A stretch of 7,613 nucleotides of DNA, from the NCBI GenBank assembly GCA_900546885.1, contig UREN01000083.1, positions 1 to 7,613 on the forward strand, in the 5' to 3' direction. Every line of letters begins with the position of its first letter. Within the stretch, counting starts at the first letter, position 1. The translations under genes were made by a program, and so were the position numbers. Shown here one piece after another: positions 1 through 4,558 of the stretch. The notes beneath the pieces are model-generated. The model did no database searches. It saw nothing but the letters and a program-made list of their open reading frames with translations, and had not been told where the DNA came from. The stretch comes from an uncultured Oscillospiraceae bacterium. GTDB lineage: Bacteria; Bacillota; Clostridia; Oscillospirales; Ruminococcaceae.

Positions 1-71
1 TTTTTTTTTTTTTAATGATACGGCGACCACCGAGATCTACACTCTTTCCCTACACGACGCTCTTCCGATCT
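1..71 (+). other. Sequencing adapter contamination (poly-T plus Illumina P5/TruSeq adapter)
   Basis: Bases 1-13 are all T. Bases 14-71 match the full 58-base Illumina P5 plus TruSeq read-1 adapter as I know it, beginning AATGATACGGCGACCACCGA and ending GCTCTTCCGATCT. The T run resembles the T linker of flow-cell-grafted P5 oligos, which is an inference. Genomic sequence therefore begins at 72. Translation of the adapter gives the well-known contaminant peptide MIRRPPRSTLFPYTTLFRS, so any open frame running in from this end is artefactual. It also shows that the left edge is a contig end, and that the real neighbour downstream of the lipoprotein gene is unknown. Confidence 0.98.
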
Positions 72-110
72 GCACACAACGCGCTTGCACGGCATTCACA
101 AAAGCATCTG

Positions 111-854
111 TCAGCCGGGTGCCGTTTCGTCCGCAAGGCCCGCAACCCAGTTCTGAATCTCCTCCTGCGAAGAAGATGCATCTTCCTCATCACAATCGAA
201 GATATTGTCCGAAATTTCTGCATTGGGAATGGCCTCGGTGATGATTTGCACACTATTGGCAAGCCCGCCTGTGCCGTGGGAACAGAAAAGATATACCTGC
301 TTGCCGGAAAAATCGTTGCTTTCCAGGAAGGTAAGCAGCGCCATTGGCACGCCGTACCACCAGTTGGGGTACCCCAGAAAGATGGTGTCATATTGAGAAA
401 GGTTCTCTACATTTTCCACAAGCTCGGGCCGGGCGTTGTCGCCGCGCTCCTGGTTGGCGCGGGCCAGGCAGTCGTCCCAATCGCTGGGGTAGGGCTCTGC
501 CACGCGAATCGAAAACAGGTCTGCCCCTGTCTCCTGCTGCACCCACTCTGCCAGCTGCTGCACGTTTCCCGGCGTTATCACGCTGGGCGACGCCACGGCG
601 TCCACATCTTCTGCCAGAATGGCGTTATTGGCCCAGGAAAAATAGGCCACCAGAATGTTGCTTTGCCCTTCTGTGCCGGTTCCCTCTGCGGTTCCGGCGC
701 TTTCAACCGGCTGCGAAGAGGCACCGGCCGCTTCCTGCGCCGCAGAGGGCGCGGAATTTTGGGAAGAGGCGTTTGCGCCCTGACCAGCGCCTGCGCAGGC
801 CGCAAGCGAAAAGGCCAGTGCACATGCAAGCAGCAGCGCGGTAAATTTTTTCAT
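111..854 (-). CDS. Flavodoxin-like domain lipoprotein
   Basis: A 247-residue protein. Residues 1-20 form a lipoprotein signal peptide: KK, a hydrophobic core, then lipobox L-A-A-C with Cys20 as the lipidation site, so it should be anchored on the outer face of the membrane. Residues 21-65 are a Ser/Ala/Gly/Gln linker. Residues 66-240 resemble the Flavodoxin_4-type family: first strand ILVAYFS (66-72), the central block LGYPNWWYGVP (160-170) and SHGTGG (192-197). Family members bind FMN and probably carry electrons to extracytoplasmic redox partners, but the substrate is unknown. The usual phosphate-binding loop after strand 1 (S/T-x-x-G-N-T) reads SWANNA, so FMN binding is uncertain. ATG at 854 is chosen because AAGGAG (860-865) lies 5 bases upstream; an in-frame GTG at 875 lies upstream of that site and would include it in the coding sequence. 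The TGA stop is inside the window, so the gene is complete despite the adapter junction at 71. Confidence 0.9.
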   Translation of the reverse strand: MKKFTALLLACALAFSLAACAGAGQGANASSQNSAPSAAQEAAGASSQPVESAGTAEGTGTEGQSNILVAYFSWANNAILAEDVDAVASPSVITPGNVQQLAEWVQQETGADLFSIRVAEPYPSDWDDCLARANQERGDNARPELVENVENLSQYDTIFLGYPNWWYGVPMALLTFLESNDFSGKQVYLFCSHGTGGLANSVQIITEAIPNAEISDNIFDCDEEDASSSQEEIQNWVAGLADETAPG

Positions 855-859
855 GCCAA

Positions 860-865
860 CTCCTT
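860..865 (-). promoter_or_regulatory. Ribosome binding site that fixes the lipoprotein start
   Basis: AAGGAG on the minus strand, 5 bases before ATG 854. It rules against the in-frame GTG at 875, which would place the site inside the coding sequence. Confidence 0.8.
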
Positions 866-880
866 CTTTCTTCACTTAGT

Positions 881-970
881 GGCGGGCCCGCAGGGTTTCC
901 CGTCAGGGCCGGAAGACAGCGTTTCCTGCCTGACGTTTCAAAAAGGGGCCAGGCGCCCGGGCCCGCCCTT
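881..970 (-). promoter_or_regulatory. Structured 5' leader of the lipoprotein gene
   Basis: Between the predicted transcription start (about 1012) and the ATG at 854 lies a leader of roughly 160 bases. It can form three structures. A hairpin pairs CGTCAGG (901-907) with CCTGACG (929-935) and has an inner GGAA/TTCC stem. A perfect 10-base complement between 881-890 and 958-967 would enclose that hairpin. A terminator-like hairpin on the minus strand pairs 960-964 with 946-950 and is followed by five T (944-940). The 10-base arm and the terminator-like hairpin share bases, so they exclude each other. The 10-mers contain the palindrome CGGGCCCG, which makes chance pairing easier in GC-rich DNA. 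No known riboswitch class was recognised. Confidence 0.3.
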
Positions 971-1018
971 TCAGCGGCCTTTCCCTTTTTTGAAAGCGCC
1001 GTTTTCCCCTTTGGTTCT

Positions 1019-1047
1019 ATTATAGATACAAGCAAGCACAATGTATA
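1019..1047 (-). promoter_or_regulatory. Sigma-A-type promoter of the lipoprotein gene
   Basis: On the minus strand, -10 TATAAT (1024-1019) is an exact consensus match, preceded by a 17-base spacer and -35 TATACA (1047-1042), which matches 4 of 6. It sits in an AT-rich island within GC-rich DNA. It predicts a start near 1012. Confidence 0.65.
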
Positions 1048-1049
1048 AT
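1021..1049 (+). promoter_or_regulatory. Possible plus-strand promoter overlapping the divergent one
   Basis: On the plus strand, -10 TATAAT (1044-1049) is exact, but the -35 at 17 bases, TATAGA (1021-1026), matches only 3 of 6. Each -35 overlaps the -10 of the opposing promoter, so the element is nearly symmetric. No plus-strand gene follows. If active, it would transcribe the hairpin-rich stretch up to the terminator at 1222. Confidence 0.3.
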
Positions 1050-1222
1050 ACCTATTTTAAATATCGAAAAATGCATTTTAGGCATTTGTTGAGGCGGGCG
1101 GCTTTGGCGCGTCTTTCCGGCGGAAGCACTGCCTCCCGGAAAGGCGCGGCGCAAACGGGCAGCCGTTTCGCTGCCCTTTCGCGGCAACAAAAAAACAGGG
1201 TGGGAAACCCCACCCCGTTTTT
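1050..1222 (+). ncRNA. Candidate small RNA (speculative)
   Basis: No coding gene is supported here; this stretch and the lipoprotein leader together make up the non-coding region 855-1240. Read on the plus strand it holds four consecutive hairpins. They are AAATGC/GCATTT (1069-1074 with 1082-1087); GCGC plus CTTTCCGG pairing with CCGGAAAG plus GCGC (1107-1147, with a 2-base bulge); GGGCAGC/GCTGCCC (1157-1176); and a terminator stem at 1198-1215 followed by five T. A TATAAT at 1044-1049 would start a transcript near 1056, giving about 165 bases. It does not resemble 6S, SRP, tmRNA or RNase P RNA as far as I can tell. The alternative is that this is only GC-rich spacer sharing a bidirectional terminator. 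Confidence 0.25.
1189..1222 (-). terminator. Bidirectional intrinsic terminator after the small coiled-coil gene
   Basis: GGGTGGG (1198-1204), loop AAAC, CCCACCC (1209-1215). On the minus strand it is followed by seven T (1195-1189), 19 bases beyond the TAA of the small gene. On the plus strand it is followed by five T (1218-1222), so it can work in both directions. Confidence 0.85.
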
Positions 1223-1240
1223 GGGCACCGGCCTGTGTGT

Positions 1241-1564
1241 TTATTCTTCCATCGAAATGCCAAGACGGCTTGCAATCTCGTCCGGCTTGAGGCCGGCCTT
1301 CTGCGCCTTGCGCACAAGGTCTTTAATCTGCTGAGCCTTGGTTTTGCGCACCTTGCGCTTTTTGGGGGCCAGCACGTCCTTTTTCCTGGCCTCCAGCTTT
1401 TTGATTTTCTCTTTCACGGCGGCAATTTTGCCGTCAAACACAGCGGCGCTGGCGGCCTTTTTTTCCTCCAGCTCTGCAATGGATGCATTCAGCTTTTCCA
1501 TCTGTGCATCCAGGTCCTGCGCAATCTGCTGCGGCGTTCTTCTAACGCGCTTTTCTTCCGGCAT
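1241..1564 (-). CDS. Small basic coiled-coil protein with HTH-like C-terminus, unknown function
   Basis: A protein of 107 residues that I do not recognise by name. Residues 12-60 are helical with heptad-like spacing (Met, Leu, Ile and Ala alternating with Glu and Lys) and probably form a coiled coil. Residues 61-76 are very basic (RKK, PKKRKVRK). Residues 78-104 resemble a helix-turn-helix: IKDLVRKAQKAGLKPDEIASRLGI. There is no signal peptide or membrane segment, so it is probably cytoplasmic. The layout suggests a dimeric nucleic-acid-binding protein, but this is inference. ATG 1564 is preferred because AAAGGAG (1574-1580) lies 9 bases upstream; ATG 1573 directly abuts that site with no spacing. 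The gene has its own promoter and terminator, so it is probably transcribed alone. Confidence 0.75.
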   Translation of the reverse strand: MPEEKRVRRTPQQIAQDLDAQMEKLNASIAELEEKKAASAAVFDGKIAAVKEKIKKLEARKKDVLAPKKRKVRKTKAQQIKDLVRKAQKAGLKPDEIASRLGISMEE

Positions 1565-1573
1565 ACGGTTCAT

Positions 1574-1580
1574 CTCCTTT
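1574..1580 (-). promoter_or_regulatory. Ribosome binding site that decides the start of the coiled-coil gene
   Basis: AAAGGAG touches the ATG at 1573 directly and stands 9 bases from the ATG at 1564. Spacing favours 1564, which gives 107 rather than 110 residues. Confidence 0.7.
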
Positions 1581-1611
1581 AGGTTTCAGGGTTTCCTGTG
1601 CCTACTTCCAC

Positions 1612-1640
1612 ATTGTAGCAGGAAGGCAGCGCCAAAACAA
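1612..1640 (-). promoter_or_regulatory. Promoter of the small coiled-coil gene
   Basis: Minus strand: -35 TTGTTT (1640-1635), 17-base spacer, -10 TACAAT (1617-1612). Five of six bases of the -10 and three of six of the -35 match sigma-A consensus. It lies between the MATE stop and the small gene, allowing independent transcription. I saw no convincing terminator just after the MATE stop, so read-through from the pump gene is possible. Confidence 0.55.
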
Positions 1641-1674
1641 GCCGTTTTTTGCCGTTTGGCCATGCAGGGCGGCC

Positions 1675-3042
1675 TCAGCGGGCCGGCACAGCAAGGCGGC
1701 CGCGCCCCTCCAGAAGGGCGCCGCGCCGCAGGCAGTAATATGCAAGGCCCACCGCGTCCGCCAGGGCCCAGCCGATGGGCACCGCCCACCAGATGCCCGT
1801 TACGCCAAAGGCGGGCACGGCGCTCAGCACATAGGCAAGCGCCACGCGCGTGCCCAGCGAGATAACGGTGAGCACCACAGACATGCCGGGCCTGCCCACC
1901 GCACGGTACAGCCCGTAAAGCAGCGAAAGGCAGCCGATGCCGCAGTAAAACGCGCCCTCGATGTGCAGATACCGCACGCCCTCGGCCAGAATGGCCGTTT
2001 CTCCTTCGCTGACAAACAGCATCATCAAAGGTTTCGCCAACACCCATACGGCCGCCGACACCGCGCTGCAGAACACAAACGAGGCCAGCACCGCGCCCTT
2101 CACCCCGGCGCGGATGCGCGCCTGCCGCCCCGCGCCATAGTTCTGCGCAATAAAGGTGGAAAAGGCGTTGCCAAAATCTTGCGCAGGGGTGTAGGCAAAG
2201 GCGTCAATTTTCACGGCGGCGGCAAAGGCCGCCATCACCGTGGGGCCAAAGCTGTTCACCAGCCCCTGCACCATCAAAATGCCAAGGTTCATCACCGATT
2301 GCTGCACGCAGGTAAGAAAAGAAAACCCGGCAATCTCGCGCAGGCAAGCCAGGCGCAGGCGGCAGTGCACGCGCTGCAGCCGCAGGCCCGGGCAGCGCAG
2401 CCAGGTGTATGCCGCCAGCCCCACGCCAGAGACATACTGCGAAATCACCGTGGCCTCGGCCGCGCCCGCCACGCCGCGTGCAAGGCCCAGCACAAACCAC
2501 AAATCCAGCACAATATTCAGCACGGCAGAAACCGCCAGAAATGCCAGCGGCGCCACGCTGTTGCCCACTGCGCGCAGCAGAGAGGCAAAGTAATTGTACA
2601 AAAAGGTGGCGGCAATGCCGCAGAAGATAACCACCAGATATTCCCGCATCAGCCCGCGCACCCCGGCGGGCACCTGTAAAAAGCGGATAATAAGGTTTGT
2701 GCCTGCAAAGGCCAGCGCGTTCAGCACCGCGGTTACGGCCGCAACCAGCACAAACGAAGCGAACACGGCCTCTTTCAGGCCCCGCTCGTCCCTTTGCCCA
2801 AAGCGGATGGAAAACACCGCCCCGCTGCCCATGCACAGGCCCAGCAAAATAGAGGTAAGAAACGTCATCAGCGTGAACGAAGAACCCACGGCCGCCAGGG
2901 CGTCCGGCCCCAAAAAGCGGCCCACAATCAGGGTATCCGCCACATTATAGCACTGCTGCAGCAAATTGCCCAAAATCATGGGCACCGCAAAGCGCAGCAT
3001 GGTTTTCATCACAGGCCCCTGTGTCAGGTCCCCCTGGCGCAT
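1675..3042 (-). CDS. MATE family multidrug/Na+ (or H+) antiporter
   Basis: A 455-residue integral membrane protein, the usual MATE length. It has two MatE repeats, roughly residues 15-175 and 235-400, with about 12 hydrophobic segments. Diagnostic stretches are PMILGNLLQQCYNVADTLIVGRFLG (about 21-45; P21, G25, Q29, D36, G41 and G45 are typical) and FLYNYFASLLRAVGNSVAPL near the end of repeat 1. The family exports cationic drugs, dyes or metabolites using Na+ or H+ gradients; the substrate here cannot be read from sequence. ATG 3042 is chosen because MRQGDLTQGPV fits the family N-terminus and a weak AAGGCGG lies upstream; the longer in-frame TTG at 3075 has no good site. It is divergent from the Lrp-type regulator and driven by a perfect consensus promoter, which suggests strong expression gated by a regulator. 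Confidence 0.93.
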   Translation of the reverse strand: MRQGDLTQGPVMKTMLRFAVPMILGNLLQQCYNVADTLIVGRFLGPDALAAVGSSFTLMTFLTSILLGLCMGSGAVFSIRFGQRDERGLKEAVFASFVLVAAVTAVLNALAFAGTNLIIRFLQVPAGVRGLMREYLVVIFCGIAATFLYNYFASLLRAVGNSVAPLAFLAVSAVLNIVLDLWFVLGLARGVAGAAEATVISQYVSGVGLAAYTWLRCPGLRLQRVHCRLRLACLREIAGFSFLTCVQQSVMNLGILMVQGLVNSFGPTVMAAFAAAVKIDAFAYTPAQDFGNAFSTFIAQNYGAGRQARIRAGVKGAVLASFVFCSAVSAAVWVLAKPLMMLFVSEGETAILAEGVRYLHIEGAFYCGIGCLSLLYGLYRAVGRPGMSVVLTVISLGTRVALAYVLSAVPAFGVTGIWWAVPIGWALADAVGLAYYCLRRGALLEGRGRLAVPAR

Positions 3043-3074
3043 GGTAACGCACCCGCCTTCTAAACGAAAATTCA

Positions 3075-3092
3075 AACTTACATTTCGAAGTT
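3075..3092 (-). promoter_or_regulatory. Operator-like inverted repeat at the MATE transcription start
   Basis: AACTT, 8 bases, AAGTT (3075-3079 and 3088-3092), with TTCGAA (3084-3089) inside. It abuts the -10 box and covers the predicted start near 3086, so a bound protein would block transcription. The candidate binder is the adjacent Lrp-type regulator, but no direct evidence exists. Confidence 0.4.
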
Positions 3093-3121
3093 ATTATATC
3101 GTTTTACCTTCTTCCTGTCAA
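3093..3121 (-). promoter_or_regulatory. Perfect consensus sigma-A promoter of the MATE gene
   Basis: Minus strand: TTGACA (3121-3116), exactly 17 bases, TATAAT (3098-3093). All 12 hexamer bases match consensus. It predicts a start near 3086 and a leader of about 44 bases before ATG 3042. Confidence 0.92.
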
Positions 3122-3128
3122 ATTGTAA

Positions 3129-3157
3129 TTGCTTTTCGAAAGAAAAGCCGGTATAAT
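3129..3157 (+). promoter_or_regulatory. Promoter of the Lrp-type regulator with an internal palindrome
   Basis: Plus strand: -35 TTGCTT (3129-3134), 17-base spacer, -10 TATAAT (3152-3157). The inverted repeat GCTTTT-N6-AAAAGC (3131-3148) fills the spacer and is a plausible autoregulatory operator. It contains TTCGAA (3135-3140), the same hexamer found at the MATE start. The -35s of the two divergent promoters are 7 bases apart (3116-3121 and 3129-3134), so one bound protein could affect both. Confidence 0.7.
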
Positions 3158-3184
3158 AGGCACAAAGGAAGGGAGGCGCAGGCC

Positions 3185-3643
3185 ATGTTTCTGGAAGGGC
3201 TGGACGAATTGGATCAGAAAATTGTGCAGCTGCTGATTCAAAATGCGCGCATGTCATATTCCGAACTTGGGGAAAAAACCGGCATTTCACGCGTGGCCGT
3301 GAAGATGCGCGTGCAGGCGCTGGAACAGCGCGGCGTGATAGAGCAATATACCGCCATTGTGAACCCGCAAAAGCTGAGCGGCGCCGTTTCGTGCTATTTT
3401 GAGCTGGAAACGGCCCCGGGCATGCTGGCCGGTGTGGCCGAGGCTCTGTGTGCAAACGACACCATCACCCAAGTTTACCGTGTTACGGGTAACAACAAGC
3501 TGCATGTGCACGCCGTGGCGGCCAGCGCCGAAGAGATGGAGGCGCTGATTCGCGATGTGATAGACCCTTTGCCCGGCGTGACGGCGTGCTGCTGCAACAC
3601 CATTCTCTCGCGCATGAAAGACGTAAAGGGCCTGCGGCTGTAA
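3185..3643 (+). CDS. Lrp/AsnC family transcriptional regulator
   Basis: A 152-residue protein, the standard family length. Residues 6-60 are the AsnC-type winged HTH: LDELDQKIVQLLIQNARMSY, then SELGEKTGISRVAVKMRVQALEQRGVI. Residues 65-145 form the RAM effector-binding and oligomerisation domain, with the VTG turn at 100-102 and the LPGV motif at 129-132. Family members bind amino acids or related small molecules and wrap DNA as octamers or hexadecamers. The usual G-x-YD-Y stretch after VTG reads GNNKLH, and there is a tri-cysteine at 135-137, so the ligand may be unusual. ATG 3185 is supported by GGGAGG (3171-3176) 8 bases upstream. Its divergent position and the palindromes at both promoters suggest it controls the MATE gene and itself. 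Confidence 0.9.
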   Translation: MFLEGLDELDQKIVQLLIQNARMSYSELGEKTGISRVAVKMRVQALEQRGVIEQYTAIVNPQKLSGAVSCYFELETAPGMLAGVAEALCANDTITQVYRVTGNNKLHVHAVAASAEEMEALIRDVIDPLPGVTACCCNTILSRMKDVKGLRL

Positions 3644-3666
3644 CCGCGCGGCCCAGCGGTGGAAAA

Positions 3667-3685
3667 CGGCCGGGCCCTGCGGCCG
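3667..3685 (+). other. GC-rich stem-loop after the regulator gene
   Basis: CGGCCG (3667-3672), 7-base loop, CGGCCG (3680-3685), 23 bases after the regulator stop. There is no T run, so it is at best a weak terminator or an mRNA 3'-end stabiliser. Confidence 0.3.
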
Positions 3686-3690
3686 GCGCA

Positions 3691-3719
3691 AACAAAAGCT
3701 TTCCCCCGTTACATAAAAT
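3691..3719 (+). promoter_or_regulatory. Possible sporulation sigma-K-like promoter of the CotF-like gene
   Basis: AACA (3691-3694), 17 bases, then CATAAAAT (3712-3719). This resembles the Bacillus sigma-K pattern (MACM, then CATAnnnTA), missing only the last A, and also the sigma-E -10. No vegetative -35 is visible at the right distance. The motif carries little information and may be chance. Confidence 0.25.
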
Positions 3720-3769
3720 GCCCGGCAGGCGGAAATACTTCCAGCAAAACCTGAAAGGAAGTGTGTGCC

Positions 3770-4231
3770 ATGGCATTCACCAAAAAAGAGCAAAGCCTTT
3801 TGAAGGACATGCAAAACGAGGAAAAGCTGTGCGCGGAAAAATACCGCCGTGCAGCAGAAAACGCCCATGATGCAAAGCTGAAGCACATTTTTGAAAAACT
3901 GGAACAGGCAGAGCAGAACCACTACGACACCGTGACGCAGATGCTGAACGGCACCGTGCCCTCGCTGCCCGGGCAAAGCAAGATGCCCGCGCGCGGCAAG
4001 GCTGCGAAAGATTTGAAATCTGCCGCCAAGCGCGCGGAAAAGCAGCAGGACGCCTACCTTTTGGCCGACCTTCTGGCCACCGAGAAATATGTGGCGGGCG
4101 TGTACAACACCTCGGTGTTCGAATTTTCAGACGCAAAGGCCCGCGGCGTGCTGATGAACATTCAGCAGCAGGAGCAGCAGCACGGCAAAGAGATTGCCGA
4201 ATATATGCAGGCCAACAACATGAGCTGTTAA
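3770..4231 (+). CDS. CotF-like spore coat / ferritin-like four-helix protein
   Basis: A 153-residue, almost fully helical protein matching the clostridial CotF (Coat F) family, length typical. It has two similar halves joined by a Pro/Gly/Lys linker (about 62-92). Each half carries a diiron-type pattern: Glu18, Glu48-x-x-His51 and Glu105, Glu135-x-x-His138. The spacing of 30 and 33 residues is identical in both halves, as in ferritin/rubrerythrin bundles. Family members occur in spore coats, but relatives in non-spore-formers may serve in metal binding or oxidative stress; which applies here is not shown. ATG 3770 follows AAAGGA (3754-3759) by 10 bases; the in-frame GTG 3761 lies too close to that site. 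A possible sporulation promoter lies upstream and a strong terminator about 95 bases downstream, so it is probably monocistronic. Confidence 0.85.
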   Translation: MAFTKKEQSLLKDMQNEEKLCAEKYRRAAENAHDAKLKHIFEKLEQAEQNHYDTVTQMLNGTVPSLPGQSKMPARGKAAKDLKSAAKRAEKQQDAYLLADLLATEKYVAGVYNTSVFEFSDAKARGVLMNIQQQEQQHGKEIAEYMQANNMSC

Positions 4232-4558
4232 GCCCGCCCCGTTTCGCGCAAAATCCCGCGCAAAATGCGCGCTGGGGCGGCCCACTGGTTTTGAAACATA
4301 CAATTTGGGCGCCTGGCGCATTGCAAAAGCCCGGCAATCCGAAACGGATTGCCGGGCTTTTTTACGCTGCGCTCTGCCCCAAATTGCCGGGCCTGCCCCC
4401 AGGCGGCAAAAGGCACTGGCGCCGGGGCCTTGCAGGCAGGCGCCTGCGCAAACACCCCGCCGGGGCGTTTGCCGCCGCCCGCGGCCGCAAAAACGCTTTG
4501 CAAGCCGGAAAGGGGCGTGTTCCGTGCTGCAGCCGGGCAGGGCCGCAGCACAGAGGGG
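4232..4558. other. Non-coding convergent region, GC-rich, several hairpins
   Basis: No gene is supported in these 327 bases, where the CotF-like and GNAT genes converge. Beyond the terminator at 4325-4363 it holds: CCGCCCC/GGGGCGG (4234-4240 with 4274-4280) enclosing a tandem repeat of CGCGCAAAAT (4245-4254, 4257-4266); the perfect palindrome GCAGGCGCCTGC (4436-4447); a stem GCAAACACCCC/GGGGCGTTTGC (4448-4458 with 4462-4472, one mismatch); and GTGCTGC/GCAGCAC (4524-4530 with 4545-4551) just after the GNAT stop. None of these other hairpins has a T run. Confidence 0.6.
4325..4363 (+). terminator. Strong bidirectional intrinsic terminator
   Basis: A perfect 17-base-pair stem (4325-4341 with 4345-4361), loop AAA, with six T at 4358-4363 on the plus strand; four T follow on the minus side. 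It ends CotF-like transcripts from the left and can stop PBP-GNAT transcripts from the right. Confidence 0.95.

Noticed and set aside
876..935. Cobalamin riboswitch-like CCCGCCACT near the lipoprotein start
   Set aside because: The short match lacks the B12 box and the other conserved blocks, so it is coincidental.
15..1025. Long plus-strand open frame (336 codons)
   Set aside because: It starts inside the adapter and then runs antisense to the lipoprotein gene; it has no domain and is an artefact.
1963..2679. Plus-strand open frame of 238 codons, rich in His, Gln and Arg
   Set aside because: It is antisense to the MATE gene with composition typical of a shadow frame in GC-rich DNA, and has no ribosome binding site or domain.
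3043..3075. TTG start at 3075 for the MATE gene
   Set aside because: It adds 11 residues not typical of the family and has no ribosome binding site; ATG 3042 fits better.
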